This document shows positions 16,885 through 27,514 of a stretch of 38,442 nt of DNA, piece by piece. The notes under the pieces are model-generated. The model was given only the letters and a program-made list of their open reading frames with translations, ran no database searches and had not been told where the DNA came from. This stretch comes from Alkalinema sp. RU_4_3 (GTDB taxonomy: Bacteria > Cyanobacteriota > Cyanobacteriia > Leptolyngbyales > Leptolyngbyaceae). Location of the stretch: the NCBI GenBank assembly GCA_012031975.1, contig JAAUSA010000019.1, positions 1 to 38,442 on the forward strand, in the 5' to 3' direction. The position numbers and the translations under genes are program-made. The number at the start of each line of letters is the position of its first letter. Position 1 is the first letter of the stretch.

Positions 16885-17182
16885 GTCTGGTGAATATGCG
16901 AGTTGAGGTGATTTGTCAGGGTGCGATTCGAAGGTTAAGACTGCTTTAAACCCATCATCAATAAAACGACAGCCCATCCAGTTTTTGGACATCCGCTCCA
17001 ATGGTTAAGAAAATCTAAATAAAAACTGGAACAGATCGGTCGATTGAGTCAAGGCAGTCAAACGTTACAATCCATGCTTAACAAATCACTTCAAAGTCAA
17101 TGCAAATTATCGTGCATCTTAGCCATGGCTTGATTCAGGTCAGCGAGCTTGCCCATAGACAACCCGACGAGGGGGTGTAGCT

Positions 17183-18584
17183 ATGGGTACAGGACAATTG
17201 GGCCGCCTTGCGCGGTCTTGGCAGCAGCTCACCCGTGGGTCTACTGCTCGGCAGATTTTTGGGGCCGCTACGGTGGTGGCGGGCGTTACGCTTCTGGTGA
17301 AGGGGTTGGCGATCGCTAAGGAATTTACGATCGCTTGGCAGTTGGGCACGGGTGATGGGATTGATGCTTTTTTAATTGCCTTTTTGATCCCGGCCTTTGT
17401 GATCAATGTGGTGGCGAATTCCCTGAATGCGGCGCTGATGCCCACCTATATTCAGGTGCGCGAGCAGCAGGGTCGGGGCGCAGCGGGCAAACTTTTGGGA
17501 GGGGTCTGCTGGGTCAGCTTGGGTCTGCTGGGCCTATTGATGCTAGGCGTAGCGGGTTTGGCCCCCTGGTATCTGCCGAGGGTGGCGCCTGGGTTTGGGG
17601 CGGCGAAACTTCAGTTGACCCTGCATCTGCTGTGGGTGATGGTGCCCCTGATTGGCATTAACGGGATGGCGGTACTCTGGGGTGCGGTGCTGAATGCTGG
17701 GGAGCAGTTTGCGCTCGTGGCGATCGCCCCGCCTTGACCCCGATTGCGATGGTGGGCCTGCTGCTGGGTTGGCCCCAACTGCAGGGGTATGCCCTGGCGG
17801 TGGGGTTGGTGGTGGGGGCGGTTTTGGAGTTGGGGCTGATTGCGGTGAGTTTGCGGCGGCAACGTTTGGCGATTCGGCCACGTTGGACGGGCTGGTCCCC
17901 GGAGTTGCGTCAGGTGGCGGGGCAGTTTTTTCCGGTGATGGCTGGGGCCTGTGTGTTTGCGAGCAGTGAATTGATTGATCAATCCATGGCCTCCCAGTTG
18001 CCCGCTGGGTCTGTGGCGGCCTTGGGCTATGGCAATAAGATGGTGTCCCTGCCGTTGACGCTGATGACGACGGCGATCGGCACCGCTGTGATGCCCTATT
18101 TTTCCCAACTAATTGGCCAAAATAAGTGGTCGGAGCTGCACCAGTTGCTCCGGCAGATGTTGCCGCGAATTTTTGGGGTGCCTTGGCCCTGGCGGGGGGA
18201 TTGGCTCTGTTGTCGGTGCCGATCGTTCGATTGCTCTTTCAGCATGGGGCTTTTACGGCGAAGGATACGGCGGCGGTGGCCCAAGTTCAGGCGGCCTTTG
18301 CGCTGCAGATTCCCTTTCATCTGTGCGGCATTATTACCGTGCGGCTGCTTTCTGCGGCCAAGGCGAATCAAGTGATGTTGTATAGCGCCTTGATTAGTTT
18401 GACCGTCAATGTGGTGTTGAATCTTCTATTTATGCGCTGGTGGGGTGTGGCGGGTATCGCGCTATCCACTAGCTGTGTCTATATTGTTTCCGCCTGTTTT
18501 CTTTGGTGGTCTTGGCGCCATGTTTCCAAGAGTGCTTTCAAGAGTGCTTCCAAGAGTGTTTCCAAGAGGTGTTCCCATGATTAA
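17183..18584 (+). CDS. MurJ/MviN-type lipid-linked oligosaccharide flippase (two frameshifts)
   Basis: About 467 aa after repair, a polytopic membrane protein of the MurJ (MOP) family. Seen: AATVVAGVTLLVKGLAIAKE, GIDAFLIAFLIPAFVINVV, NAALMPTYIQV, VAALGYGNKMVSLPLTLMTT and VRLLFQHGAFT, all characteristic. Within this cluster it most likely moves undecaprenyl-linked repeat units across the inner membrane (Wzx-like role) rather than lipid II. The frame breaks twice: a C is missing at 17727-17730 (restores AIAPALTPIAMVG) and a base is missing in TTTTTGGGG at 18170-18178 (restores RIFWGALALAGGLALLS). The C-terminal tail is Lys/Ser-rich and encoded by tandem 12-bp repeats. Its stop overlaps the next start by eight bases. 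The roughly 300 bases upstream (16885-17182) hold no gene that I can see; GAGGGGG precedes the ATG. Confidence 0.78.
18522..18569 (+). repeat. Four tandem 12-bp repeats in the 3' end of the flippase gene
   Basis: The units are GTTTCCAAGAGT, GCTTTCAAGAGT, GCTTCCAAGAGT and GTTTCCAAGAGG. They stay in frame and encode VSKS-AFKS-ASKS-VSKR, a positively charged cytoplasmic tail. Unit number can change by slippage without breaking the reading frame. Confidence 0.85.
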
Positions 18585-19688
18585 TCAGTTTCGATCCCAG
18601 CGCATTACCTTTGTGATTTGCTCCCTGCGGCCAGGGGGAGCGGAGCAGGTGATCGCCCGTATGGCTGCCTATTGGGTGGATAAGGGGTGGGATATTACGA
18701 TTTTGACCCTGGATAATGCCACGGGTGAAGATATTGTTCCCTTAGATGGGCGGGTGAATCACCAGGCGCTGGATGCGGTGGGCCAATCGCCTGATTTGGT
18801 CAGTGCTTTGAGGCAAAACTTCGATCGCGTCCAACGTTTGCGTCGGGCCATTTTGGCCAGTCGGCCCGATGCGGTGATTAGTTTTATTGAGATGACCAAT
18901 GTGCTGACTCGGTTGGCCACGCTGGGATTGGGGATTCCGGTGATTTTGTCGGAGCGATCGAATCCGGCCCTAGAGCCCGTGGAGCGGACTTGGGAAATGC
19001 TGCGGCAGTGGCTGTACCCAGGGGCGGATGCGATCGTGTTTCAGACGGCCCGCGCCCAGGCCCATTTTTCGCAGCGGATTCAGGCGCGATCGCGGGTGAT
19101 TCCTAACCCGGTGTTGCCGCCGACGTATCCGACTCGCCCTAAACCTAAAAATGAACCCAAACTCGTTTTAGGACTGGGTCGTTTAATCCAGCGTAAGGGC
19201 CATGACCTATTGATGAACGCCTTTGCCCTGGCAGCTGCGACCGACATGACTGGGAACTGCAAATTGTTGGGGAAGGGGAAGCGCGTCCCGAGTTGGAAGC
19301 GCTTAGGGATTCCCTTGTGGCGCAAAACCCTAGTTTGCGATCGCGCATTCATCTGCCTGGGGCGGTCACCCATGGCGGAGAGGTTTTGGCGACGGCGGAT
19401 CTGTTTGTGTTGAGTTCCTATTTTGAGGGCTTGCCTAATGCATTGTGCGAGGCCATGGCCCAGGGTTTGCCAGTGATTTCCACGGACTGTCCCAATGGGC
19501 CGAGGGAAATGATCGCCTCGGGCATTGATGGTCTCTTGGTGCCCATGGGTGATGTGGGTGCCTTGAGTCATCAGCTCAAACAGCTCATGGCTCAACCGGA
19601 GTACCGTCGTCAATTGGGCCAGAATGCCAATCAGATCCTTAATCGCTGCGGCGTGGAGAATATTATGACTCAGTGGGAAAATACCGTT
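18577..19688 (+). CDS. Glycosyltransferase family 4 protein, first of a contiguous pair (frameshifted)
   Basis: About 371 residues, the usual GT4 length. The N-lobe has ITFVICSLRPGGAEQVIARM (Gly-rich acceptor loop); the C-lobe has LVLGLGRLIQRKGHDLL, the nucleotide-sugar site, and SSYFEGLPNALCEAMAQGLP, the EGxPxxxxEA motif of retaining GT4 enzymes. It is expected to add one sugar to the lipid-linked repeat unit at the cytoplasmic face. The ATG at 18577 overlaps the flippase stop. The frame breaks near 19243-19246; adding one base gives AAATDHDWELQIVGEGEARP. No stop codon separates it from the next GT4 domain, so it is either fused to it or has lost its stop by another indel. Confidence 0.78.
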
Positions 19689-20814
19689 ATGGCGGTCCAG
19701 CGCGATCGCCGTTTGGTCTTTCTAATTCGCGATCTCAATGTCGGCGGTGCCCAAACTCAATTGGTGGCGCTGGCGATCGGCATGGCGGCGGCGGGCTATG
19801 CTGTGACGGTGCTACATTTCTATGCCGATGGGGTGATGCTCAAACCCCTACAGGCGGCGGGGATTCCTACGGTCTGTCTGAATAAGCGCAGTCGCTGGCA
19901 CCTGTGGGACTTTGGCAAACTTGATTGCCACCCTGCGTCGCCTGGATGCGCCTGTGATTCATGGCTACCTGGGGGATGCCAATCTGATGCTGGCGCTGTT
20001 GAAACCGCTGTTTCCCAGGACCAAAATTGTCTGGGGCGTGCGGGATGCGGATGCGGCGCCTGGACTTTATGGGTGGGTGGGCTATGTTTTGACGGCCTTG
20101 GAACGGGTGCTGGCCCATGCGGCTGACTTAATTATCTTCAATTCCCAGGCGGGGAAAACCCACTATCTGACCCAGGGGTTTCCCGAAAAGAAACTGCGGG
20201 TGATTCCCAATGGCATTGATGTGCAGCGGTTTCAGCCCGATCGAGCCGCTGGGGTTGCTATACGCGAGGCCTGGGAGGTCAAGCCAGAGGAAATTCTAAT
20301 TGGTATGGTTGGTCGGTTTGATCCGCGTAAGGATCATCCTACGTTTCTGCGGGCGGCGGCGACCTTGACCGATCGCTATCCCCAGGTGCGGTTTGTCTGT
20401 ATGGGCCATGGTCCGGCTGAATATTTGGCAGGGCTGCAAACGCTGAGTGCGGAATTGGGGTTGGGCGATCGGTTGATTTGGAGTCCGGCGCGTCAGGATA
20501 TGCCTGCGGTGCAAAATGCCCTGGATATTGCGGTGCTGGCTTCCTATACCGAAGGGTTTCCGAATGTGGTGGGCGAGGCGATGGCCTGTGATGTGCCCTG
20601 TGTGGTGACGGATGTGGGGGATGCGGCTTGGATCGTGGGGGATCAGGGGGAGGTGGTGCCGCCTCGGGACGCCGCTGCCTTGGCTGCTGCCCTGGGGCGC
20701 CAGGTGAGTGCTCACTTGGCTGAAACGGTGCCACCGCCTTTGCGCGATCGGATTGTGGAGGAATTTTCGATCGATCGGTTGGTCGATCGGACGGCCCAAG
20801 CTCTGTTCTCCTAG
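19689..20814 (+). CDS. Glycosyltransferase family 4 protein, second of a contiguous pair (frameshifted)
   Basis: About 374 aa from the internal ATG at 19689. Signatures: LVFLIRDLNVGGAQTQLVAL (N-lobe loop), VIHGYLGDANLM, IIFNSQAGKTHYL, RVIPNGIDVQRFQPDR, GMVGRFDPRKDHPTFLRAA and SYTEGFPNVVGEAMACDVPC (EGFPNVVGEA motif). The sugar donor is unknown. An extra T in the TTT at 19911-19913 breaks the frame; removing it gives WHLWDLANLIATLRRLDAP. The upstream GT4 reads into this one in the same frame. The polymerase-like gene follows after 12 bases. Confidence 0.8.
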
Positions 20815-20826
20815 ACCCTCACTGCT

Positions 20827-22092
20827 ATGTATCCCACACCTGATGCTACCCCTTGGACCTGGCAAGAGCGCTACCACTGCTTTCTGGCGGTGTTGGCCAC
20901 GGCGATTTTTTTCACGGATCTCGATACCTATGTCTATTGGGCGGCGGTTTCTCCCCTGCCGCCGATTACTTGGATTTATCTGTTCTGTGTGCTCGCGCTG
21001 CCGCTGATCTTGGCTTCTCCCTACCGCTGTCTTTCCAAGCCTTTGATGATTTGGGGGGCTGGCTATTTGTTGTTGAGTCTGGGGGCCTATGTGACCTTCG
21101 GTACAGGCAATGAATTAGAGGTGCAGGAATTGCGCACTCGCTTTTTATCGACGATTTTTATCGTTGTGATGATGGCGATTTTCTCTAGTCAGTCACGGGT
21201 TCATCGCTGGGTGCGCTGGACTATTGTGATTGCCACCTGTATGGCTGTGTTTAACAATATTTTGGGGGCCAGTGACCCCATGTTGTTTGGTGATTCTGGG
21301 GTGGTGGGGCGGGCGGGCGGGTTTTATGTGAATCCCAATAAGGCGGGTATGGCCCTGATGCTGGGCATTGTGTTTGGCACAGGTGTCCTGCCGGGGGGAT
21401 TGCGCATTCCCTTTATTCTGGCCTGTGGGGTGGGGGTCCTGCTGACCTTTTCGCGGGGCGCGATGCTGATTTGGATTTTGCTGGTGGGTTGGATGCTCTT
21501 TCGCAATCAAATTCCCCATAGGCATGGGATTGGCTGGTTTACCAGCTTAATGGTGGCGGGTCTGTTTACGGGGCTCCAGGGAGAGGAAATTATTCGCAAT
21601 TTTAATCTTCCGCCCCAGCTAATCGAGCGTCTGGAATGGTTTAAAAATCCCCTAGAGAACAAAGGCGACTCCGAGGGGTCCTCTGGAGCCCGGCAGGAAA
21701 TGGCTGAAAATGCCTGGGATATGTTTTTACAGCGGCCCTTCACAGGCCATGGTGTGGGTTCTACGATTACCTGGAGTTTTCCGATTTCTACCCACAATAT
21801 GTATCTCGCCAATATGGCAGACCATGGTTTGGTCGGGGCGCTACTGCTGCCGGGCCTAACCCTGGCGGTGGTCTGGGGTGCCAAGGGGATGGCCCAACGG
21901 CTTGTCCCTGCCCTGTCAGTCACCATGTTGATCTGGGGGATATTTAGCCATAATTTGCTAGATGAACGCTACATTTTGCTTTGCTTTGCTTTGATGGGCA
22001 GTATGACGATCGCTTCTCAAGCAACAGAACTGTCTCAAGTCAAGTCCGAGCCAGATTATTCTCTTTTACCAACTCAGGAATATCATGACTAA
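20827..22092 (+). CDS. O-antigen polymerase/ligase-like membrane protein (Wzy/WaaL superfamily)
   Basis: An intact 421-aa protein with about ten hydrophobic segments. It contains GRAGGFYVNPNKAGMALMLG and a periplasmic-loop motif RPFTGHGVGSTITW followed by STHNMYLANMADHGLVGALL, both typical of the Wzy_C/O-antigen ligase family. It would polymerise or transfer lipid-linked repeat units on the periplasmic side. Sequence alone does not tell polymerase from ligase; its place beside the flippase and glycosyltransferases favours polymerase. It overlaps the next gene by eight bases (ATGACTAA), suggesting coupling. Confidence 0.8.
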   Translation: MYPTPDATPWTWQERYHCFLAVLATAIFFTDLDTYVYWAAVSPLPPITWIYLFCVLALPLILASPYRCLSKPLMIWGAGYLLLSLGAYVTFGTGNELEVQELRTRFLSTIFIVVMMAIFSSQSRVHRWVRWTIVIATCMAVFNNILGASDPMLFGDSGVVGRAGGFYVNPNKAGMALMLGIVFGTGVLPGGLRIPFILACGVGVLLTFSRGAMLIWILLVGWMLFRNQIPHRHGIGWFTSLMVAGLFTGLQGEEIIRNFNLPPQLIERLEWFKNPLENKGDSEGSSGARQEMAENAWDMFLQRPFTGHGVGSTITWSFPISTHNMYLANMADHGLVGALLLPGLTLAVVWGAKGMAQRLVPALSVTMLIWGIFSHNLLDERYILLCFALMGSMTIASQATELSQVKSEPDYSLLPTQEYHD

Positions 22093-23272
22093 GATCAGAA
22101 TTTTGTTTGTCACGACCGATTTGACCACGGGCGGTGCGGAGGTGATGCTGTACCGATTGCTGATGCGATTGGACAAGTCGCGGTTTGAGCCCGTTGTTCT
22201 TTCTCTGCTCGATGGTGGGGAATGGCAGTCGAGAGTCGAGGCCCTTGGGGTCAGGGTCCATTCCCTCGGAATGAAACGCGGTCTTCCTAATCCCAAGCAG
22301 GTTTGGCAACTGGTGCAATTGGTTAAGCGGATCTATCCCGATGTGATTCAGGGCTGGATGTACCATGGGAATATTGCTGCTTCACTGGCTGCCCTGGCCT
22401 TTCCCCGACCCGTGATCTGGTGTATTCAAAACACGACGGAACTGCAATACGAAAAACCCCTGACGGCGGCTTTAATCCGGGCCGGGAAGTTTTTCTCAAA
22501 GTTGACTGCCAGTATTGTCTATGTGTCCCATGGTGCCCAGCAGCAGCATGAATTGATGGGCTATTCGGCGAGCCAGGGCTGTGCGATCGCCAATGGCTGT
22601 GAAACCGATCGCTTTTTCCCCAATCCCTCGGCCCGTTTGGCGATTCGGATGGAATTGGGACTCGATCTTGATACGCCCCTGATTGGTCTGATGGCTCGCT
22701 TCCATCCGATGAAGGATCAGGCCACTTTTCTGACGGCGGCGGCCCATATGAATCGGCATTATCCAGAGGTTCATTATGTGATGGCGGGTAGCGATATTAC
22801 GCCTGAAAATGCTGCCTTGATGGCGCAGATCGAGGCGCTGAACTTGGGCGATCGCGTCCATCTACTGGGTATTCGCCAAGATACCGATCGCATTGCGGCG
22901 GCGCTGGATCTCTTCTCATTATCCTCGGCCTATGGCGAGGCATTGCCGCTGGTGTTGGGTGAGGCGATGGCTTGCTGTACGCCCTGTGTTGCCACCGACG
23001 TGGGAGATTCTGCTCGGGTGATTGGCAATACGGGCCGGATTGTGCCGCCCCAGGACCCTGTAGCCTTGGCGAAGGCCTGGACAGAAATTCTCACGATGGA
23101 GCCTGGCGATCGGGCGGCCTTAGGTCAAGCGGCGCGCGATCGAATTATTGAGATGTTTGATATTGAGGCCGTTGTGGCGCAGTATGAGCGGCTTTATACC
23201 CAGGTTTTGACGGGGGAGGAATTTGATCCGAGGGCGATCGGTTTGGATTGTGCGCCTTCGCTCGGCATCTAG
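22085..23272 (+). CDS. Glycosyltransferase family 4 protein
   Basis: An intact 395-aa GT4 enzyme. LFVTTDLTTGGAEVMLYRLL is the N-lobe loop, VQGWMYHGNIAASLAAL and IVYVSHGAQQQHELMGY follow, then LIGLMARFHPMKDQATFLTA and SSAYGEALPLVLGEAMACCTP, where the first Glu of the usual EGxP motif is in GEALP. It is expected to transfer a sugar from a nucleotide donor, retaining configuration, to the growing repeat unit. The start overlaps the polymerase stop. A dispersed repeat follows its stop at once. Confidence 0.87.
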   Translation: MTKIRILFVTTDLTTGGAEVMLYRLLMRLDKSRFEPVVLSLLDGGEWQSRVEALGVRVHSLGMKRGLPNPKQVWQLVQLVKRIYPDVIQGWMYHGNIAASLAALAFPRPVIWCIQNTTELQYEKPLTAALIRAGKFFSKLTASIVYVSHGAQQQHELMGYSASQGCAIANGCETDRFFPNPSARLAIRMELGLDLDTPLIGLMARFHPMKDQATFLTAAAHMNRHYPEVHYVMAGSDITPENAALMAQIEALNLGDRVHLLGIRQDTDRIAAALDLFSLSSAYGEALPLVLGEAMACCTPCVATDVGDSARVIGNTGRIVPPQDPVALAKAWTEILTMEPGDRAALGQAARDRIIEMFDIEAVVAQYERLYTQVLTGEEFDPRAIGLDCAPSLGI

Positions 23273-23276
23273 GGAG

Positions 23277-23369
23277 GCCCCCTAGCCCCCAAGTTTGGGG
23301 GGACAGGAATCGTTGGGTGGTCAAGTTTGCCCAGTTCAAAGTCCCCCAGAATTGGGGGATTTAGGGGGC
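23277..23369. repeat. MITE-like dispersed palindromic repeat, 93 bp
   Basis: The ends are inverted copies: GCCCCCTAGCCCCCAA on the left and TTGGGGGATTTAGGGGGC on the right, differing by a short insertion. Each end is itself a hairpin (CCCCCAA-GT-TTGGGGG and TCCCCCA-GAAT-TGGGGGA). This kind of C5/G5 element is widespread in cyanobacterial intergenic DNA. It lies between a glycosyltransferase and asnB and may act as a terminator. Confidence 0.7.
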
Positions 23370-23425
23370 GAGCGACCGCAGCGATAGTCAGATGAATCAT
23401 AAATACTTCTTTTGGAGAACAAACC

Positions 23426-25371
23426 ATGTGTGGAATTACAGGATTTTGGCAAGCGCCCGAGAAAGATCAAGCAACGCAGCAGAATATTTTGACTCACATG
23501 TCAGACCAGCTCTACCATCGCGGTCCTGATGCGGGCGGAACCTGGAGTGATCCGGAATCTGGGATTGGGTTGGGCCATCGTCGCCTATCGATCGTCGATC
23601 TTTCCCCCGGTGGCCATCAGCCGATGCATTCGAAGGGCGATCGCTATGCGCTGGTGTTCAATGGCGAAATTTATAACTACCAGGAGATTCGTCAGCAGTT
23701 GGAAAGCCTGGGGCATGGTGGTTGGCGAGGCACGTCCGATACGGAAGTGATGCTGGCGGCTTTTTCTCAGTGGGGAGTCGAAGGTGCCCTAGGGAAATTT
23801 AATGGCATGTTTGCCTTTGCGCTGTGGGACAAGCAGACTCGTAAATTATTCCTGAGCCGCGATCGCCTTGGTGAAAAACCCCTTTACTACGGCTGGTGCG
23901 GGAATACGTTGCTGTTTGGTTCTGAATTGAAGGCATTGAAGGCCCATCCGGAGTTTGATGCGGCGATCGATCGCAATGCTGTAACGCTGTTTTTGCGGTT
24001 TAACTATATTCCGGCGCCCCACTGTATTTATCAGGGGTTTTACAAACTGCCGCCGGGGACTGTGATCTGTTTTGAGGCGCCGCATCACCGGGCTGAGCCC
24101 GAGGCCTATTGGTCCTTTAAGGCTGTGGCGGAGGCGGGGATTGCTGCGCCTTGGGAGGGGAGCGATCAGGAGCGATCGCTGAGGTTTCTGATTTGCTCCA
24201 GGATGCGGTTAATCTGCGAATGGTGGCGGATGTGCCCGTAGGGGCATTTTTGTCGGGGGGAATTGACTCGTCGCTGATTGTGGCTTTGATGCAGCGCAGT
24301 AGTCAACGGCCTGTGAAGACTTTTTCGATTGGGTTTGCCGAGGGTGCGTTTAATGAGGCGGTCTATGCGAAGGAGGTTGCCCAGCATTTGGGTACTGATC
24401 ATACGGAGCTGTATCTGTCGCCCCAGGATGCGATCGATGCATTGCCCCGCATGGCTTCCATGTATGATGAGCCCTTTGCCGATAGTTCCCAAATTCCAAC
24501 GTTTTTAGTCTCTCAGTTGGCCCGGCAGCAGGTGACGGTCAGCCTTTCGGGGGATGGCGGGGACGAACTGTTTGGGGGCTACAGTCGCTATTTGGATGGG
24601 GAACGGATCTGGAACCGGATTGCGCCGATTCCCAGGGGACTGCGGCAAACCTCTGCCCGGATGCTGACCCAACTGTCGGCGGCCCAGTGGAATAAAGGGA
24701 TAGCTCCGGTGCAGAGTTTTCTGCCAGCGGGCTTAAAACAACCGACACCGGGCGATCGCCTCCATCGGATTGCCGATGTGGTGGGGGTGGCGGATGGGCC
24801 GGCGCTTTATTTGGATTTGATGTCCCATTTTAAGCAGCCCGCGAGTCTGGTGCCCAATGCCCAGGAACCCCAGGATCTGTTTCGCGATCGCAGCCAGTGG
24901 GCTAGGGGAGCAGATTTTTCCCAGCATATGATGTACATGGATACCTTGACCTATTTGCCCGATGATATTTTGGTTAAGGTCGATCGTGCTGGGATGGCCG
25001 TGAGTTTGGAGGGGCGGATTCCTTTGCTCGATCATCGTTTGGTGGAATTGGCTTGGCGCTTGCCCATGCAGTACAAGATTCGGAATGGGGAAACCAAGTG
25101 GATTCTGCGGCAGGTGCTCGATCGGCATGTGCCCCGTCAGATGTTCGATCGGCCCAAGCAGGGCTTTGCCATTCCCATCGAGCAATGGCTCAAGGGTCCC
25201 CTGAAGGAATGGGCTGGGGATTTGCTGAATGTCGATCGAATCCGCCGGGAGGGGTTTTTGGATGCCGATCGAATTGGGCAACGCTGGGAGGATTATTTGG
25301 GCGATCGTCATAATTGTGCCTATGCCCTTTGGGATGTGCTGATGTTCCAAGCTTGGCTCGCGGAGGTCTAA
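23426..25371 (+). CDS. asnB: Asparagine synthetase-like glutamine amidotransferase (frameshifted)
   Basis: About 648 aa after repair. The N-terminal class II glutaminase domain begins MCGITGF with catalytic Cys2 and has LYHRGPDAGGTW, RRLSIVDLSPGGHQPM and FNGEIYNYQE. The synthetase domain carries the ATP-pyrophosphatase loop LSGGIDSSL and later LSGDGGDELFGGYSRY. It uses glutamine nitrogen to make an amide from an ATP-activated acid. In polysaccharide clusters, AsnB-like proteins such as WbpS are thought to amidate uronic acids, a fitting role beside the sugar dehydrogenase at 27515. A missing G near 24169-24173 breaks the frame; restoring it gives SDQEAIAEVSDLLQDAVNL. TTGGAGA lies upstream of the ATG. 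Confidence 0.88.
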
Positions 25372-25649
25372 GGATGAATTTTCTAATTTCATCTCATCCC
25401 TAAGATAGATCTCAGAATGGATTTCCCTTCTAGGATCTATGCTTTTAGATAGAGGAATTAAGAAAGCATCTTTTGCACAATAGAAGAGTCAGTGAAGTTT
25501 GTGCAAATAAAACGACGCTGACAATTCAAAACCCAATTAAATACTTTCCGTTCTTGGATTCTTGTCCAATCGCTACGAAGATCGCCTGTCTGCTTTAGTG
25601 TCTGTTTTAAATCTGTTTTCAAAATCCATTTGAATGTGGGGGCGGAGGA
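25372..25649 (+). other. Intergenic region after asnB
   Basis: No gene is seen in these 278 bases. A 7-bp inverted repeat ATAGATC/GATCTAT (25405-25411 and 25434-25440), followed by GCTTTT, could form a weak terminator for asnB. The remainder is AT-rich leader, ending in a good ribosome binding site (GGAGG) just before the ATG at 25650. Confidence 0.3.
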
Positions 25650-27429
25650 ATGATCATGGGGCGCATCGTTTGTTTAAGCAAATTATTGCTAGCTTCCATT
25701 GTCCTAATGGGCTGCCGTCACTCCTTCCGCCCAAAATTCGTCTATACCTCAAGCTGCGGATAGTATGACTAGCTTAGCACCTCTTTCTTGGGTCGTACCC
25801 AGCACTACCCGCATTGGCCTGATGGATCGCCCCGGTACGGTTTTGACCGCTGATATTGCCGCTGCCCGAGGTGAATCTGAGGGGTTTCAAATTGGGATTC
25901 GCAGTGGGGCTTCGGCGCCGCTGAGTAATGTCAATGTGGAGGTCTCGGATCTGCTTGGTCCCCATAGTGCCAAGATTAGCAAGGCTGACATCACGCTTTA
26001 TCGCGAACAGTTTGTCAGGGTGGATAATCCGACCAAAACTGCTGCGGATAGTGCTAATCCTTCCCTTGGGGCCAATTGGTATGCGGATGGGCTAATTCCC
26101 TTTACCCATCCCATCACCAAGCAACCCCTGTCCGGTAATCGGCTGGATGCGGCGCCTTTTTCGGTGACCCTGGGGAGTAATCAGGTGGTGTGGGTAGATG
26201 TCTACGTGCCCCGTGATACGCCCGCCGGGGTCTACAAAGGGCAATATACGGTTAGTAGTGATCAAGGCAACAGCATCGGCGAAATTAGCCTCCGGGTCTG
26301 GGACTTTGAAATACCCCTCCAGCCTAGCCTTAATTCAGCTTTTACATTTTGGCAGGATGGCAGCCTGGCGGCGGCCTCAGAGCTGGTTCGCCATCGCCTG
26401 ATGCCCGGCAATACGCTGCAACCTCGCCAGGAGGAGGCCCTGCTTAAGCTGGGCTTAAATACGACCCGCTTGGTGTTTGACGGTGGGGCTGATGTGAACA
26501 ACCCCATGTTAAAGCCCCTGCCGGATCTAGCTGACCTGACTGCCGATCGAGATAGTCGTAGCAGTAAAGCGCTTCGCTATATCTATTTGGCCGATGAGGT
26601 GGGGAATTATCCGCAACTCTTTGATGAGTTGAAGCAATGGAGTCGCCTGGCGGATGCCGCTAGTTTATCGACCTTAGTCACGATGGCGCCGACCCCGGAG
26701 CTGTTTGACAATGGCAATGGTAAATCGGCGGTGGATATCTGGGTGGTGACGCCGGAGCTGTACGATCAGTCGCCTGCCAATGTGCAGGCGGCCCTAAATA
26801 ATGGCGATCGCGTCTGGTCCTATAATGCCTTGGCTCCCGATGACTATTCCCCTAAATGGCAAATTGACTTTGACCCAATTAATTTCCGGATTCAACCGGG
26901 ATTTATCAACCAAAGTCTGGGTCTATCAGGATTGCTCTACTGGCGGGTGGACCTTTGGACCAATGATCCTTGGAATAATGTGCAGACGACCCTTGTGGAT
27001 AATCTGCCCTTTCCAGGGGAAGGTATGCTGGTCTATCCCGGTGCGGATGTGGGGGTGCGGGGGGTCGTCCCTTCCATGCGGCTGAAATGGCTGCGGGATG
27101 GGGTAGATGACTATGACTACATTGAGTTACTTAAACAAGCCGGGCAGCCTGATCTGGCCCTAGAACTCAGTCGTCAAATTGGTCCAGACTGGCGCAATTG
27201 GAACCGCGATCCCCAGGAACTTGAAAAGGTGCGTCGAAGGATTGGCGAAGAATTGGAGAAAATTACCCTGGCTGAAATAGCAGGCAGTTTTAATCTAGCC
27301 AGTCTTGACTCCGAGTTGGATCAAGCTGGCGCTCCAGAGGAAATAGCCGCAGAGGCAATAGCTGCAGAGGCAACAGCCCCTATGGAGGTTACTGATCCCG
27401 ACCCTGACGTAGGTCCGATGGTCGTCTAG
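25650..27429 (+). CDS. Exported DUF4091 (glycoside-hydrolase-like) protein (frameshift in signal peptide)
   Basis: About 592 aa after repair. A signal peptide (MIMGRIVCLSKLLLASIVLM) follows GGAGG; with one G removed from the GGG at 25709-25711 it continues AAVTPSAQNSSIPQAADSM into the main chain. As written, the signal frame instead reads a lipobox-like LMGC and soon stops. The body matches DUF4091 proteins: ARGESEGFQIGIRSG near the start, VPRDTPAGVYKGQYTVS, then a TIM-barrel-like part with LYWRVDLWTNDPW, LVYPGADVGVRGVVPSMRLK, and DGVDDYDYIELL near the end. DUF4091 is related to GH123-type hydrolases. A role in trimming or remodelling the polysaccharide outside the cytoplasm is inferred. The C-terminus is a low-complexity Ala/Glu tail. 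Confidence 0.72.
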
Positions 27430-27514
27430 CGCTACACCGCTTAAATCGATTTGCTCATGGGCTATTCAATTAGCCTGTCTATTCCGTTTGTGCTCATTAA
27501 TCTAGGATTTTAAC

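Noticed and set aside
23277-23369. CRISPR-like repeat
   Set aside because: Only one pair of inverted ends, with no regularly spaced direct repeats or spacers. No CRISPR array or cas gene is seen anywhere in the window.
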